A stretch of 64,000 nt of DNA from Gonatopus flavifemur. Its lineage: Eukaryota > Arthropoda > Insecta > Hymenoptera > Dryinidae. A program made the translations under genes and the position numbers. The notes under the pieces were generated by a model, which saw only the letters and a list, made by a program, of their open reading frames with translations, was not told where the DNA came from and ran no database searches. Below are positions 21,297 through 33,061 of the stretch, in pieces; within the stretch, counting starts at the first letter, position 1, and each line of letters starts with the position of its first letter. Location of the stretch: positions 1,116,001 through 1,180,000 of the forward strand of contig JAFFJZ010000040.1 of NCBI GenBank assembly GCA_018340375.1. Direction: 5' to 3'.

Positions 21297-21637
21297 AGGT
21301 AGACATGAGTCTCTGCCTATCCAAATGAACGATCAAGTTTCTCAATCATCTTGAAACACAAGGACCCTGCAAAATCACTTTGCGTGAGCAATTTTTCTTC
21401 AATTTTCATGGATATTTTCAGCATTGATTTTCCAGTACATGTCCTGGAAAAGTCCAGTTTGTGTACCGAAAAATTCCAGTACTGAGGCTCAGAAAACTTC
21501 CAGTTTTGATGCTGAAATTCCATAACGTTTGTACTGAATTTTTGCAGTACAAATTTGCTAAAATTTCCCGGTCCATGTACAGGTTAATTGCTTCCAGTAC
21601 ATGTACTGGAATTTTCCGGTGGAATTTTTTTAAAGTG
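21297..21637 (+). mobile_element. tRNA-containing TIR element, split copy: tail part
   Basis: The sequence continues exactly where the head (14059-14190) stops, as judged from the unbroken relative at 63.7 kb (GGTAGACATG...). It contains the palindromic word CCAGTACATGTACTGG near 21595-21610 and ends GGAATTTTTTTAAAGTG (21621-21637), a diverged form of the terminal TTTTTACAGTG. Confidence 0.85.
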
Positions 21638-21639
21638 CA

Positions 21640-21950
21640 CGTTACAAGATTCAAGAAAATGAATTTTTCGATCCACCCACTATGTATATAGGGTGTAGTT
21701 TGATAAAAATACTGGGAGATTTCTCGTACAACACATAGTGTGTAAAACATGTATTTGCTATCTGAAACTGCATAATCTGATGAATAATGGAATATTTCAA
21801 ATGACATATTCCTGGTAAATATAATTCCACATCATATAGCAATACTGTGACAACCATATCCATTCCACATGGCAAGAAGATTCTCACGTCATGGAATTTG
21901 AGCCGTTAGAAACAGATTTCTACCATGTCCTAGGCTCGTGGCGAATTCAG
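21640..21950. other. Unassigned AT-rich sequence
   Basis: No gene or repeat was recognised between the split TIR element and the RTE fragment. Confidence 0.35.
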
Positions 21951-21954
21951 TGAA

Positions 21955-22560
21955 CCGTAACCTCTTATTGAGATATCTAGGAAGCATAAATACAGAAAAC
22001 GGGAAGAGCGGAAGAGATACAAGAGCAAGAATAACACGAAGAAAACAGGCTTTTCATCAAAAGAAACAGTGATTATACCCAAAGAATCCTTGACAGGAAA
22101 GCTCAATAGCTTAGCAAGGAGGAAAAAAAATCTTGAAGAGTTACGTTTGGAGCACATCATTATATGGTTGCGAAACTTGGACAATCGAAAAAACTGATCA
22201 ACGGAAACTTGAAGCTTCTGAAATGTGGTGTTATAGAAGAACGCTTAGGACTGAATGGATAGAAAGAGTGAAAAATGGAGAGGTCTCCGAGAAGGTGCAT
22301 GAGAAGAGAAATCTTTCGGAACATGTCGTTGGAGAAAGAAGTCATCTAATAGGACACACATCAAGGTATGATAATTCATTGAGAACGATATTGAAAGGAA
22401 AAATGGATGGTGAAGCTGGTAAAGATAGACCTAGACTAGGTTGTATGAAGCAAATTATACAAGATAAAGGCTGTCGTGGATATGTAGGAATTAGGCGTTT
22501 AGCGGATAACAGACAGGGTTAGAGGATTCCATCAAACCAGTCATAAGACTGATTACTTCA
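21955..22560 (+). pseudogene. RTE-type retroposon, C-terminal fragment
   Basis: The reading LLRYLGSINTENGKSGRD and QAFHQKKQ, then (after stops) KSYVWSTSLYGCETWTIEK, RKLEASEMWCYRR, LIGHTSR, KGKMDGEAGK and MKQIIQDKGCR, matches the C-terminal end of the RTE reverse-transcriptase protein also present at 58.7-59.8 kb (-). It ends in a similar 3' sequence (AGTCATAAGACTGATTACTTCATGAT). Catalytic motifs are absent: this is a 5'-truncated dead copy. Confidence 0.9.
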
Positions 22561-22569
22561 TGATAAACC

Positions 22570-23270
22570 CCATATTGGCAAATTACAACTGATAAATTCA
22601 TTGTGTTGAATTTGTGAGTCCAGATGAAACGGTGATCTCCATCGTTATGGATTTCTGTACTTTCCTAAGCATTATTATGGAGTCTTGTTGAATGCACGCG
22701 AATATGTCAACCTAATTCATATTTGTACATATTTCAGTCATTTTCAAATTACAAAGATTCATTGTACACTCACGGGATATGAATTCTTGGCTACCCTGGT
22801 GGAAATATTTCTCTGAGAGTTTCTGAGAATCTCTGGAAAACTCTAAAAGATCGAACATTCTCTGTAAATCTCTGTCAGTCTCAATAAACTTCAGAATGAT
22901 TATGAAAATCTCTGAAAATATTCTGAGCGTTCCTGCAGAACTCTCAAAATTGTAATTTCCAACATGTAATGCAATAGGAAGTTTTCGCATTTTATATGCA
23001 GTGACGTAATGCTTATTTCAAGGAGGAATCTTGAAAACGCATGGAACGACACTACAAATATTATCCATAGAACTCCCATTATGGTGGCTCAAAGTATTTC
23101 TTTATAAGTTATTATGAATCGACACGATTTTAGAGGTTATGCAGTTCCAAAAGATTACTGAGAAATATGTTCAAGATGTATCATGCGACACAAGAAAAAC
23201 TATTCAATAATGTTTCGTTGCTTAGGAGAAATCCTTGCTAAATTATACTTCGGATGTTACATTAGGTATT
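22570..23270. other. Unassigned sequence with a TCTCTGA-rich stretch
   Basis: No coding was seen. From 22800 to 22940 many short words like CTCTGAGAATCTC recur without a clear period. The sequence lies between the RTE fragment and the family U element. Confidence 0.35.
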
Positions 23271-23556
23271 CTGAATATCAGGGTGGGTCGAAAAACCGAA
23301 ATCTTTGAAATCCGGAACGTAATAGTGCGGAAGACGGTCTGGAAGAACAAAAATCGAATGAAAGAAAGACCATTCGAATCGGTCAACATTTGACCCTCGC
23401 GCATCGAGCTTGAAGTTTTTCAGTTTTTACAATTTTTGGCGAATGCAATATATTTTCTCGAAAAAGTTTATATTTCATTATTCAGTGTCAGAAAATGATT
23501 GTCAAGCATACAAACATAGTTAATAGTGTTGGATTGATGTATAAATAAATAAATAA

Positions 23557-25624
23557 ATGGGTGCCCCATTTTAATCTGTCACTTAGAATATCTCGAAAAC
23601 GAATAGATTCAGAACAAAATGTTCCGGGAAAAAAATGTAAGAATCTGAGGGGGACATCCGATAGTGAACTTGGCTTTGACCTCAGATCCCACTTCCAAGG
23701 TCATTCTGAGGTCAACTCATGTTTTTTAAATGGAATCCCCTATTTTTCACTACCGGTTCGGATTCTACGCTAAAAACCAAGGAACTTTTGTCTCAAACGT
23801 TTTTTCGAAATCCACATAGATGGCGTCCTGATTGATGAGAGAATGAGAATTCTCAAACCCTCGGATTGTATTCTGTCTAACATAATGCTCAACTCTTGAG
23901 TGTTTCTCATCTCCCGGAAATTGCCGTCGGTTGTGTTTTGTTTTGGTTTTGTTCTTGGAAATTGTTATTTCTTTGATTCACGTGTGAATACCTTAGAAAT
24001 TTAGCATTCCCAGACTGCTCAGTTCTCTGTTATCATTTGGAGGAAACACATTGCTAAATATTATGTCTGATTACGCGCCAAACGATATTGCTGACGTTTT
24101 GTTGTGTCTTGGTGAAGCGCTGGGAAATTATGTTGAAGCTGTGAGAACGTTGCAACGTCGTTTTCCGGATCGGAGGTGTCCAAATCGCATTACGATCCGA
24201 TTCCTTGAATAACGTGCTCGTCAAGGTCTCCTCAAACGTCAGAGGAACAGGAAAGTTTATGCGGATGTCAATGATCCTGATGTGAGATCGCTGGCTGTGC
24301 TGGCATTAATTCACATTAATCCCCATATCAGTCTTCGAGATATTGAGGAAATGACCGGGATTCCTCGATCCACAGCTCAGCGTATCTTGAAATCGTTGGA
24401 TTATCATCCGTACCATATCACTTCGGTGCAATCTCCAACAGCTGAGGATTTCATAACAAGATTGAACTTCTGCACGTGGGCCCAACGGAGGATTGAAGAA
24501 GATCCTACTTTCTCTCATCACGTTATGTTCTCTAATGAGGCAATATTTCACAATGTTGGAATTCTCAATAGGCACAATTGCCATTATTGGAGTGCTCAGA
24601 ATCCTCACTGGGTCCGTACAATTAATCATCAACACCGTTGGAGTGTGAACGTTTGGTGCGGAATTGTAGATTCCAGGATCATAGGGCCGTATTTTTTTCA
24701 AGGAAACCTGACTGGCGCGGAGTATCTTCGTTTTTTGCATTTTGAACTCCCTGCTCTTGTGGAAGACGTAAGTTTTGACGTGAGATCAAGGATGTGGTTC
24801 CAACAGGATGGAGCACCTCCTCATTACATGCGAATTGTTCGAAAATTTCTGGACGAGAAGTTTCCCAGAAGGTGGATTGGCCGTGGAAGACCTGTGCGAT
24901 GGCCACCTAGGTCGCCAGATCTGACATCGCCTGATTTTTTCTTGTGGGGTTACATAAAAAATTTTGTATTCCGTGAACCTCCAACAACACGCCATGACAT
25001 GAAAGATCGAATAAGAACAGCATGCACAGCAATGACACCTGCTACGTTACAAGCAACTGTAGAAAACTTTCATAAAAGAATTGCGCTTTGTCAAAGGCAA
25101 AACGGCGCTCATTTCGAACATCTTCTGAATGCCTAATGCGTCCCCGAAGATACACCTCCAGTTCAGACAATCGGCCCTTTTCAGGGCCACAATGATGTGT
25201 GAAGTCCGATCGCGCAACCTCCTCGTGATGCACATTGGGTAACGCTGATGCCGACGGCAATTTCCGGGAGATGAGAAACACTCAAGAGTTGAGCATTATG
25301 TTAGACAGAATACAATCCGAGGATTTGAGAATTCTCATTTTCTCATCAATTAAAGCGCCATCTATGGGGATTTCGAAAAAACCTTTGGGACAAAAGTTTC
25401 TTGGTTTCTAGCGTAGAATCCGAACCGGTAGTGAAAAATAGGGGATCCCATTTAAAAAACATGAGTTGACCTCAGAATGACCTTGGAAGTGGGATCTGAG
25501 GTCAAAGCCAAGTTCACTATCGGATGTCCCCCTCAGATTCTTACATTTTTTTCCCGGAACATTTTGTTCTGAATCTATTCGTTTTCGAGATATTCTAAGT
25601 GACAGATTAAAATGGGACACCCTG
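23557..25624 (+). mobile_element. Element B: transposon with CAGGGTG-type ends and about 380-bp inverted arms
   Basis: The right end is ...AAAATGGGACACCCTG before TA (25625-25626). The left end (GGGTGCCCCATTTTAAT from about 23559) has lost its first bases to the adjoining AAAT microsatellite. Arms 23557-23935 and 25248-25624 are near-perfect inverted copies. It encodes one transposase, is the same family as element A, and is more distantly related to element C. Confidence 0.9.
24063..25136 (+). pseudogene. IS630/Tc1/mariner-superfamily transposase with one stop and Asp-to-Asn change
   Basis: The full frame would be 357 residues from the Met at 24063 (MSDYAPNDIADVL), chosen because the element C protein starts equivalently. 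It has an N-terminal helix-turn-helix region (about 1-120, including GIPRSTAQRILK) and a DDE core: MFSNEA (N158 where Asp is expected), FQQDGAPPHY (D249) and SPDLTSPDFFLWGY (D291), with 41 residues between the last two. A TAA at 24210-24212 (codon 50) interrupts the frame. Both the stop and the first-Asp substitution (codon AAT at 24534) should abolish activity. Confidence 0.92.
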
Positions 25625-25630
25625 TATATA

Positions 25631-26924
25631 CGAGGGTCGATTGATAAGTTTCCGGCCTGACCAAGAGATGGCGCCACTAGGCCTACCTTGAGGTGGCGTT
25701 CTATAGTACCATCCTTAGATAGCTTGTAGCTATAGTTTCAGTCCGATCGCCATGTTAGTTTAGTTTTGAGAGCACGCTGACCAAGACGCCTCTGTATTTT
25801 GCGTAAAAATGGAAAAGCTGGAAAATCGTGCTGTCATTAAATACTTTTATTTGAAGGGGTGAACGCCGAAGGAAATTGAAGAAGAGATGGACTCAACACT
25901 GGGGACATCCTCCCCATCATATTCAACCGTTAAGCAGTGGGTTTCCGAGTTTAAAAAGGGTCGTGTGAGCACCTCTGATGAGCCTCGCTCGTGACGCCCC
26001 ATTGAGGTCACAACTCCAGATATGATCGAAAAAATCCATCAAATAGTGCTGAAAGATCGCAGATTAAAAGTTCGTGAGATAGCTGAGACCTGTAAGATGT
26101 CATATGAACGTGTACAAAATATTTTGCACCAACATTTGTATATGGAAAAGCTCTGTGCAAGATGGGTGCCGCGTTTGCTAACAGTCGACCAAAAATTGAT
26201 TCGAAAGAACATTTCTACCGCCAATTTGGCGTTGTATAAGCGTAATCCAAGCGAATTTTTGCGTCGATTCGTAACCGTTGACGAAACTTGGGTCCACCAC
26301 TACACTCCTGAAACCAAAGAACAGTCCAAACAGTGGATCGGACCAGGGGAACCAACTCCAAAGGAGGCAAAAACAATTTTTTCGGCGAACAAGGTTATGG
26401 CTACTGTTTTCTGGGATGCAAGAGGTATTATATACATTGATTACCTTGAAAAGGGTAAAACTATCACTGGTCAATACTACGCAGACTTATTGCAACGTTT
26501 GAGCCACGAAGTGAAAATTAAACGACCTCATCTGGCGAAGAAAAAAATCTTGTTTCATCACGATAACGCACCAGCGCACACGTCAATCGTTGCGATGGCT
26601 AAGATCAACGATCTGAAGTTTGAATTAATGCCGCACCCTCCCTACTCTCCAGACCTAGCCCCGAGTGACTATTATCTGTTTCCTAACCTCAAAAAATGGC
26701 TTGGCGGTAAGAGATTTGCGGACAATGAAGAAGTAATCGAAGCTGTAAATGGGTATTTTGAGGAGCTTGACGAATCAGTCTATAGAGATGGCATTACTAG
26801 ACTAGAACACCGCTATGAGAAATGTATCAGCCTTGGAGGAGATTATGTTGAGGAATAAAAGAAAAAAAATTCTTAAAAACGTTGTTTTTCTTGGTCAGGC
26901 CGGAAACTTATCAATCCACCCTCG
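25631..26924 (+). mobile_element. Mariner element copy 2
   Basis: The element is 1294 bp between TA dinucleotides (25629-25630, 26925-26926), with ends CGAGGGTCGATTGATAAG and the complement, as in copy 1. Its left end lies six bases from the right end of element B, a back-to-back insertion in a TATATA run. Confidence 0.95.
25809..26858 (+). pseudogene. Mariner (DD34D) transposase with two early TGA stops
   Basis: The gene runs from the Met at 25809 (349 codons, full mariner length). Stops are TGA at 25860-25862 (codon 18, where copy 1 encodes Leu) and TGA at 25992-25994 (codon 62, in the linker DEPRS-G). The rest is open, with TVDETW, HHDNAPAH and SPDLAPSDYY intact. It keeps the 14-residue segment VIEAVNGYFEELDE that copy 1 lacks. 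The stops fall in the DNA-binding domain, so the catalytic part alone would not be targeted. Confidence 0.93.
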
Positions 26925-26926
26925 TA

Positions 26927-27337
26927 TATACATATGATATACATACATACATACATATACGCAGTATAGAAGTTTCGCGTGTGCACCGTATGCCTAAGTT
27001 CTCGTATTCGTTGTGGACACGCTGATCAGAAGTGTACTGCCCAGATATTCGGATCGACTGCTTACCTCACTCACGTGACGCGAACGGCACAGAAATATAC
27101 GAGCACAGCAGAGGCGTTGCATTTTTTCCAGCAAGTACTTCATTTGTTTTAGCGAGCGGTTATACTGGCGGTTGCTGATTTTCTTTCGTCGAGATCCAGA
27201 AATTACTACCTCAACAACTTTGTTATTTTTTCACTGATATTCACGGTATTTAGAGCGTAGTAGGCCTTCATTCCATCTGATTATATTGGGTACATTTCGT
27301 AGTTCCAAGGCTTTCCCATCATTGAAAGATGGAAGCG
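26927..27337. other. Family U element: ATAC microsatellite and 5' leader
   Basis: A short ATAC/ATAT run is followed by about 370 bp upstream of the coding remnant at 27338. No promoter motif could be singled out. Confidence 0.4.
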
Positions 27338-27721
27338 CCAAGGAAACACATGGGTCGGAAAGTATTTTCTTGTCCAATTTCCGGGAGTCTAAATGACCTA
27401 CCAACTTCCCAACTTCCTACGTACGAGGAAGTTTTGAGATGTTGTTTTGAAGAATGATTTAAGCTGGCTTCAGAAGTCAATTACGAAACAGTTAGTTTTT
27501 CCACTGTATCTGGAGCAGTTGCACAAAGAATTATGGCTTAGTACGATTTAGTAACTGTCCCTACAGTTACAGAAACAAGAATCATACAAATGATAAAATC
27601 ATACCACGATTCATATTACAGAATACGGAAATCTTACACCAGGGACGAAGAAAAGGAAAGTTATAAAGTTAAGCTGGGAAAGTTCAAGGAGGAAGCTGTA
27701 CAACTTTCCGTACAACTGTAA
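27338..27721 (+). pseudogene. Family U protein, N-terminal exon remnant
   Basis: Begins MEAPRKHMGRKVF, then LPTSQLPTYEEVLRCCFEE, a stop, VSGAVAQRIMA, a stop, and VPTVTETRIIQMIKSYHD. The last segment matches the 10.3-kb locus (IPVVSHQRIEVIIEKYHD) position by position. Three in-frame stops (near 27463, 27539 and 27719) break one continuous frame. It lies inside the terminal repeats of the 8-bp-duplication element, which links this protein family to those ends. Confidence 0.6.
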
Positions 27722-28089
27722 ATTTTACAAAACTTCTATATTGCGTATATGTATGTAGGTATGTATGTATATCATATGTATATATATATATATATATATA
27801 TTTATTTATTTATTCATACATTAATTCAACACCATTAACTATGTTTGTATGCTTGACAATCATTTTCTGACACTGAATAATGAAATATAAACTTTTTCGA
27901 GAAAATATATTGTATTCGCCAAAAATTGTACAAACTGAAAAACTTCAAGCTCGATGCGCGAGGGTCAAATGTTCACCGATTTGAATGATCTTTTTTTCAT
28001 TCGATTTGTGTTCCTCCAGACCGTCTTTCCCGCACTATTACGTTCCGGATTTCAAAAATTTTGGTTTTTCAGCCCACCCTACTGAATAT

Positions 28090-30479
28090 GTTCACAGACA
28101 GTTTTGGAAACTACATTACTATATAACCTTCAGGGTTTGTAACACGGAAATCAGATGCGTATGAGATGTGAAATACAACGTATCTCCTATGTTCCTGATT
28201 CCAGGACATATTGGCGGACATTTCTATGTGAATATGCCTAGAATATGGATGGTATGGTCTCACACCTGCATAGCATGTTCTGATATTTCCAGAAGTACAT
28301 GACTACCATAAGACTGCGAGTCATGTGCTGTACGGGTTATAATTGCCATACAGGTAGAATATTTCTACTCACTTTTCTGGTTATGTAGGAATGTTTCATT
28401 CTTGGAATATCGTCATGACTCACATACAATATTTCCATGTAATCTCAAGAGGATGCACTGGAAAAAAGTCTGGTGCTTATGAAGATGCGGTATGGTTCAG
28501 ATAGGTATTTGAAAGGAACAATTAACGGTAACGTTGTGAAAATAATAGTATGGTCATTAGAATGATCTGGTATCTGTCTTACAACGATGAAAATCCTCCT
28601 CCACCTACATGGATCGTTGTATTAACTATGTTCTTGCTGCTACACTGATGCGTTGCGGATAGCATACAGTTACCTAGTAGAAACGATGCTCTTTCTTTCA
28701 GTGTACTTCTGATGCATGAAATACATAAATGAAACACATGTTTTAATGGAATATAATATTCAATGGACATCCATTTCATCAACCATGAACGCCAAGGGGA
28801 TTTTCAGATGTTATCAATGTATCTATTCTCAATACAGTAACGACCTGGTTCCAAAGATAAAATCATTACTTATTGATTCCGTTTGGCAGTTTTACATGGA
28901 CTTGCATCCATCCAGTCAACATATTTCTTCTCACACGAATTTTCACTCTCGTGGAATCTATTCTACGCGACACTTACTTGCGCGTTGTTTTTTTAAAAAA
29001 ATGATACGCGATAATTTGTTCCCTCCTAAAGTTGAAATCTTATATGTATTCGAACAAACGAACAACCGGCCCCGATGGATTCATTCGAGACCTGACCCTT
29101 CAAGCCAGACTACAGGGGCTTTTCTATGGTCTCCGCTTGTAAAGCTGTATTGTAGTATTCCCCTTCTCCCCCTTTGCTCTTGTTCCTCTTTTTCAACCCA
29201 CGCCTGTTGCAAAAGAATTTTTGCTTGACGCGCGTGCACATATTCATACACACATACATGTATATTCATACGTTTTTCATATACATGAACTCGATTTATG
29301 TAAGCCCATATACACTGGTGTGCACATACATTTGGACATACACATGAACAAAGGCTGAATGCAAGCAAGTCTGCCATATATCCATGGATAGATCGTTTCA
29401 CTCGCGAGATACAGAAGCAATTCCGTCTACAAATATACATGCGTATATTCACATATATGCGTGTGGATGGAGAAGTGAACTTTTGAAGCTCGCACCACTC
29501 TGAAGCCAGACTGTCATTTCGATCCTGGAAGAGGGTTTCAGTGGTTCCCAACTGAGTGGTGGAAAAGAATGATGTGTTGTTCACGATTCCTATTAAGATA
29601 TGATACTCTTCGATTCCGAAGAGCAATCTTGATGTAGTGATCAAATAAACTCAATAAAATACTTCCACAACAGAGATGAGAAAACTATATGTTCTTTCGC
29701 ACTTCGAAAGGACAAAAGTTATCTTATCGGAGTTACAATATTTTGTAAGTCCGATGAGCATAGGCATGCCTAACATGGGTGCGGTAGGTGCACCAGCACA
29801 CACAATTGGGAGTCGAGTATCTATTCCTTCCTATAACAACACTATCCAGAAAAAACAATATAGTACACAAAATGCTGACTTGACACAAAAAAAGCTATCA
29901 CCCGAGTGGAAAAATTTGAAAAATGGTTCAATATAGTTTGTACATAACTTATGTATAATTATATATGAGATATATATAATTTAACAAAATTTTCTTCCCG
30001 GGCACCCACAATTTGACTACCGTGGGCACGTCTATGCCGATGAGACATGGGATAAATAATGCCAAGCATGCACTAGACTTGTAATTGAGAAAAGATTGAG
30101 AAGGGTTCATAAAAATTAAAATTTTATCCATCCCAGTTCATTTCAATTCATCTAACTTGTCTCAATTCTTCCAACTCGTCCACTGATTATGATGCATCCT
30201 CTCACAGCAAATTTAATTCATATTGGAATATGTGCATTTATATTGATTCACTTCAATTCATTTCAATCAAGCACAACATTAAATTCACGATTATGAGCTT
30301 CTATCATGGTGGGAAAGAAATATTTCGCAAGGAGTGCAAGTATGTTGAAGCCTGCCGTGTTATGTTGTACAAATCATCCACCAGACGTCGAAAAGTAACA
30401 TTAGAAAAGTGAGAAATGTTAATTATGAAACGCCAACTTCAAATTTGCGTTTTGAAATCTATTTTGAATGGGAAACATA
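28090..30479. other. Unassigned sequence, about 2.4 kb
   Basis: Two overlapping opposite-strand open frames (28716-29228 and 29081-29644) have no recognisable domain and are low-complexity in places, so I do not call them genes. Simple ACAT/ATAC-rich sequence occurs at 29240-29460. No terminal repeat was recognised. Confidence 0.4.
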
Positions 30480-30893
30480 CACTGAGAGAAGAGCAATTCG
30501 GAGGTTCAGTAAATAGTATTATATTTGATTGATAAATCTGAATATTACTGAACTTTCAGCGATGTTTCATGAAATTTCGAGAAATATTACTGAAATTTTG
30601 CTTTACATTACACAGTGTTTTACAATTGTGATTAGGTGATACAATATTCACGACCAAATTCGCTGTGTGTCACTCAATTCCTGAACGTTTAGTAATTGAA
30701 TGATACAGCGCGAATTTGGTCGTGAATATTGTATTATATAATAACAATTGTAGAACACTGAGTAATGTAAAGCAAAATTTCAGTAATGTTTCTCCAAGTT
30801 TCATGAAACACCGTTGGAAGTTCAGTGATATTCAGATTTACCAATCAAATATTATACTATTTACTGAACCTCCAAATTGCTCTCCTCTCAGTG
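30480..30893. mobile_element. MITE, 414 bp, ends CACTGAGAGAAGAGCAATT
   Basis: Near-palindromic element flanked by TA on both sides (30478-30479, 30894-30895). Inverted arms of about 180 bp include the matching blocks TACTGAA-CTTTCA and CACGACCAAATTCGC. It has no coding capacity and presumably depends on a TA-targeting transposase. Confidence 0.85.
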
Positions 30894-30899
30894 TATCAT

Positions 30900-31700
30900 C
30901 ATGTGCAAATTGTATCGAATTTCAGTTAATTCTATAACATGTTATTGCAATCCAAATTCACCAGATATAGGATAAACATGAAGATTCTACATTCTGGTTG
31001 TTTTGAAATTGGTTAGTTTTTATAATAAACCATAAAAGAACTTTCACGCATTCAATATGAATCACAGAAACAATTGAAATACATTTTCACACTCCTCTGG
31101 AATAAAATACTTATTTGTTCATCGCTTAATATGACTTCATGTTTAAAATTATCACGAGTAAAATGTTTCTTAGATGAGTTTTGATAAGACTTCAACTTCA
31201 GCCCAATTTTTTCCGAAATATTCTCCCATTTTTTTTAACGTACTAATATCTTCAAGGAACTTTGCACAAAGAAAGTTCATTATTTTCATTTTGCAATGGA
31301 CAATCTGGTATGAAACATTGGTTTGGTATTTTGTTAGGTTTATGAAATTTCATTGAATTTCGAATGAATATCTCCATAACCTTTTGTACCATGTTTGAAA
31401 AGATCTGTAACGAACAAGGTTAGGAATTTTACTTTTTGTTTCGAATACCTCTAGTGATGAAGTTGGGAAACATGACATAAAGAAGTCCACAAATTCTGAT
31501 AACAAACGCTCTGCACGAAGAAAAGCTTATAATCAAGATTATTTAGACAAAGCATCGTACCCGTGGGGTAAACCCGATTAGGGCGATAGGAACCATACCT
31601 CTGTATTCTTTTTATCATTACGCATTAACTCCAAAGAGAGCTGCGGTAATCTGTGGCATACTCGTGGTTCTTTCTGCCACAATAAAGTATATCTCACGGC
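30900..31700. other. Unassigned AT-rich sequence
   Basis: Nothing recognisable between two MITEs. Confidence 0.35.
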
Positions 31701-31711
31701 TACGATATGAA

Positions 31712-31967
31712 CACTGAGAAAAATTATCTATTATAAATTACTAGACTCGCTAGTATATTGAGAATATACTTGCATTTCAAGGTTATATACCAAACATTCT
31801 CATCAAAAGCATCAGACTTTCTATTATAAAATGTCATTATCCTACCATTAACTCCTAGGAAGTCTGGTACTTTTGAAGAGGATGTTTGGTATATAACTTC
31901 AAAATGCAAGTATATCCGCAATATACTAGCGAGTCTAGTAATTTATAATAGACAATTTTTCTCCGTG
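31712..31967. mobile_element. MITE, about 256 bp, ends CACTGAGAAAAATTAT
   Basis: Inverted arms include ATTATAAATTACTAGACTCGC and its complement, and ATATACTTGCATTT and its complement. Flanking bases show GAA/AAT-type similarity but no clear duplication. It shares the CACTGAGA start with the 30.5-kb MITE but not its interior. Confidence 0.75.
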
Positions 31968-32290
31968 AATATATTGATTTGCACTACAAAATTTTCTCTA
32001 TGTAGTTGTGATACTTTTCTTCTACACCTCCCTTCGTTTCTATGAAATGACAGTACTGATTTCAATGGTTCTCAATTTTAAGAGTACCATGACCCTAATT
32101 CTTCCCAATTCAGAACATCAGAACAAGAAAACGCATTCAATTCGATTGAATTTTGCTAATTCATTCCAATCTCCCTTTTTCAAGCAGGGATTGAACAATA
32201 AAGCGTATTGACAATTATTGGATGTACTTATGAATATATTTGTATTATCTGCACCCCAAATATACATTCAATATTTCAACCGGATACCCT

Positions 32291-32345
32291 TTAAGCCCGA
32301 GACTCGTGTGAGCGACTGTCGCGAGCGACATCATTAGAAGGAAAA
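32291..32345. repeat. Half copy of the 130-bp GCCGAAGACTCATG MITE
   Basis: GACTCGTGTGAGCGACTGTCGCGAGCGACATCATTAGAAG-like sequence matches one arm of the palindromic element at 39889-40018. The other arm is absent here. Confidence 0.6.
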
Positions 32346-32349
32346 AAAA

Positions 32350-33060
32350 ATCTATGTTGAAAACATCCCCCCTTTCCTCTCTCTTACCTGGAAATGAAGC
32401 GTTTCCATCACGTTTCAATACTTTCCACGTTGCAATTCGACATTGTCTTCTTGTGTAGGGTTGTATGGAACATGATATAGTATATGAAAAGAAGAAAGTT
32501 ACTGTTTTGGTCTGACAAAGAATTTATCGTTTCTCGGCGTGCTTATTTAGTTAAACGAGGTGAGATGACGCACTTTCCGATTGAATAATGAATAAACGCA
32601 CGTTCACTCAAGAAAGATGTGACGATTTATTTGAAACCTCCAGATCGAACAAGGTTTCATGCATTCCCAAACAGCACAGAAAGTTCTCAAAATGTTTTAA
32701 AAACGTATTCAAAGTCCCACAGATCTTGGTTTCCGAAAGCACGTTTTCCAAACGTCTTAGGAACATTCATTTAATGTGTTAGGGAACACATTTTGGGGAT
32801 ATTGTTCACACCCAGGTAGCACAAGTACGTTCTGAGAATGTTCTAAGAATATACGTTGAGAATATTCGAATATTCTATGGAGATTCTTATTACGTGCGAA
32901 TATATTCTACGCACATTCTCAGAATGTTTGAATGAGACTGTTTCAAATATTCTCAGAATATTATACCATGAATATTGTGGGAATATTATGAGGAAATGCT
33001 GTCAAAATATAAATTCTTGCCAGTATAACTTCTGGAGATTTGGGATTACCAAAAGATGGT
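32350..33060. other. Unassigned sequence with a TTCTGAGAATGTTC-rich stretch
   Basis: No gene seen. From 32820 to 33000 words such as TCTGAGAATGTTC and GAATATTC recur in both orientations, suggesting a decayed foldback. The ends were not resolved. Confidence 0.35.
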
Positions 33061-33061
33061 T

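Larger units (their letters stand above)
23279..28081 (+). mobile_element. Family U DNA transposon with 8-bp target duplication, carrying two nested elements
   Basis: Inverted arms 23279-23556 and about 27815-28081 begin CAGGGTGGGTCGAAAAACC and its near-complement. They share about 260 bp plus flanking microsatellite (ATAC/GTAT runs at about 26931-26960 and 27750-27810). CTGAATAT flanks both sides (23271-23278, 28082-28089), an 8-bp duplication. CAGGG ends plus 8 bp recall hAT-like elements, but the protein piece inside does not look like hAT to me. Transposon B and mariner 2 sit in the left arm border. Without them the element is about 1.44 kb, so it is itself an internally deleted copy. Confidence 0.8.

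Noticed and set aside
25408..25677. Minus-strand frame identical to one at 23561-23773
   Set aside because: It comes from the inverted arms of element B, not from a duplicated gene.
28716..29644. Two overlapping opposite-strand open frames of 170-187 codons
   Set aside because: No domain, odd composition with simple-sequence stretches, and mutual overlap. Neither has supporting features.
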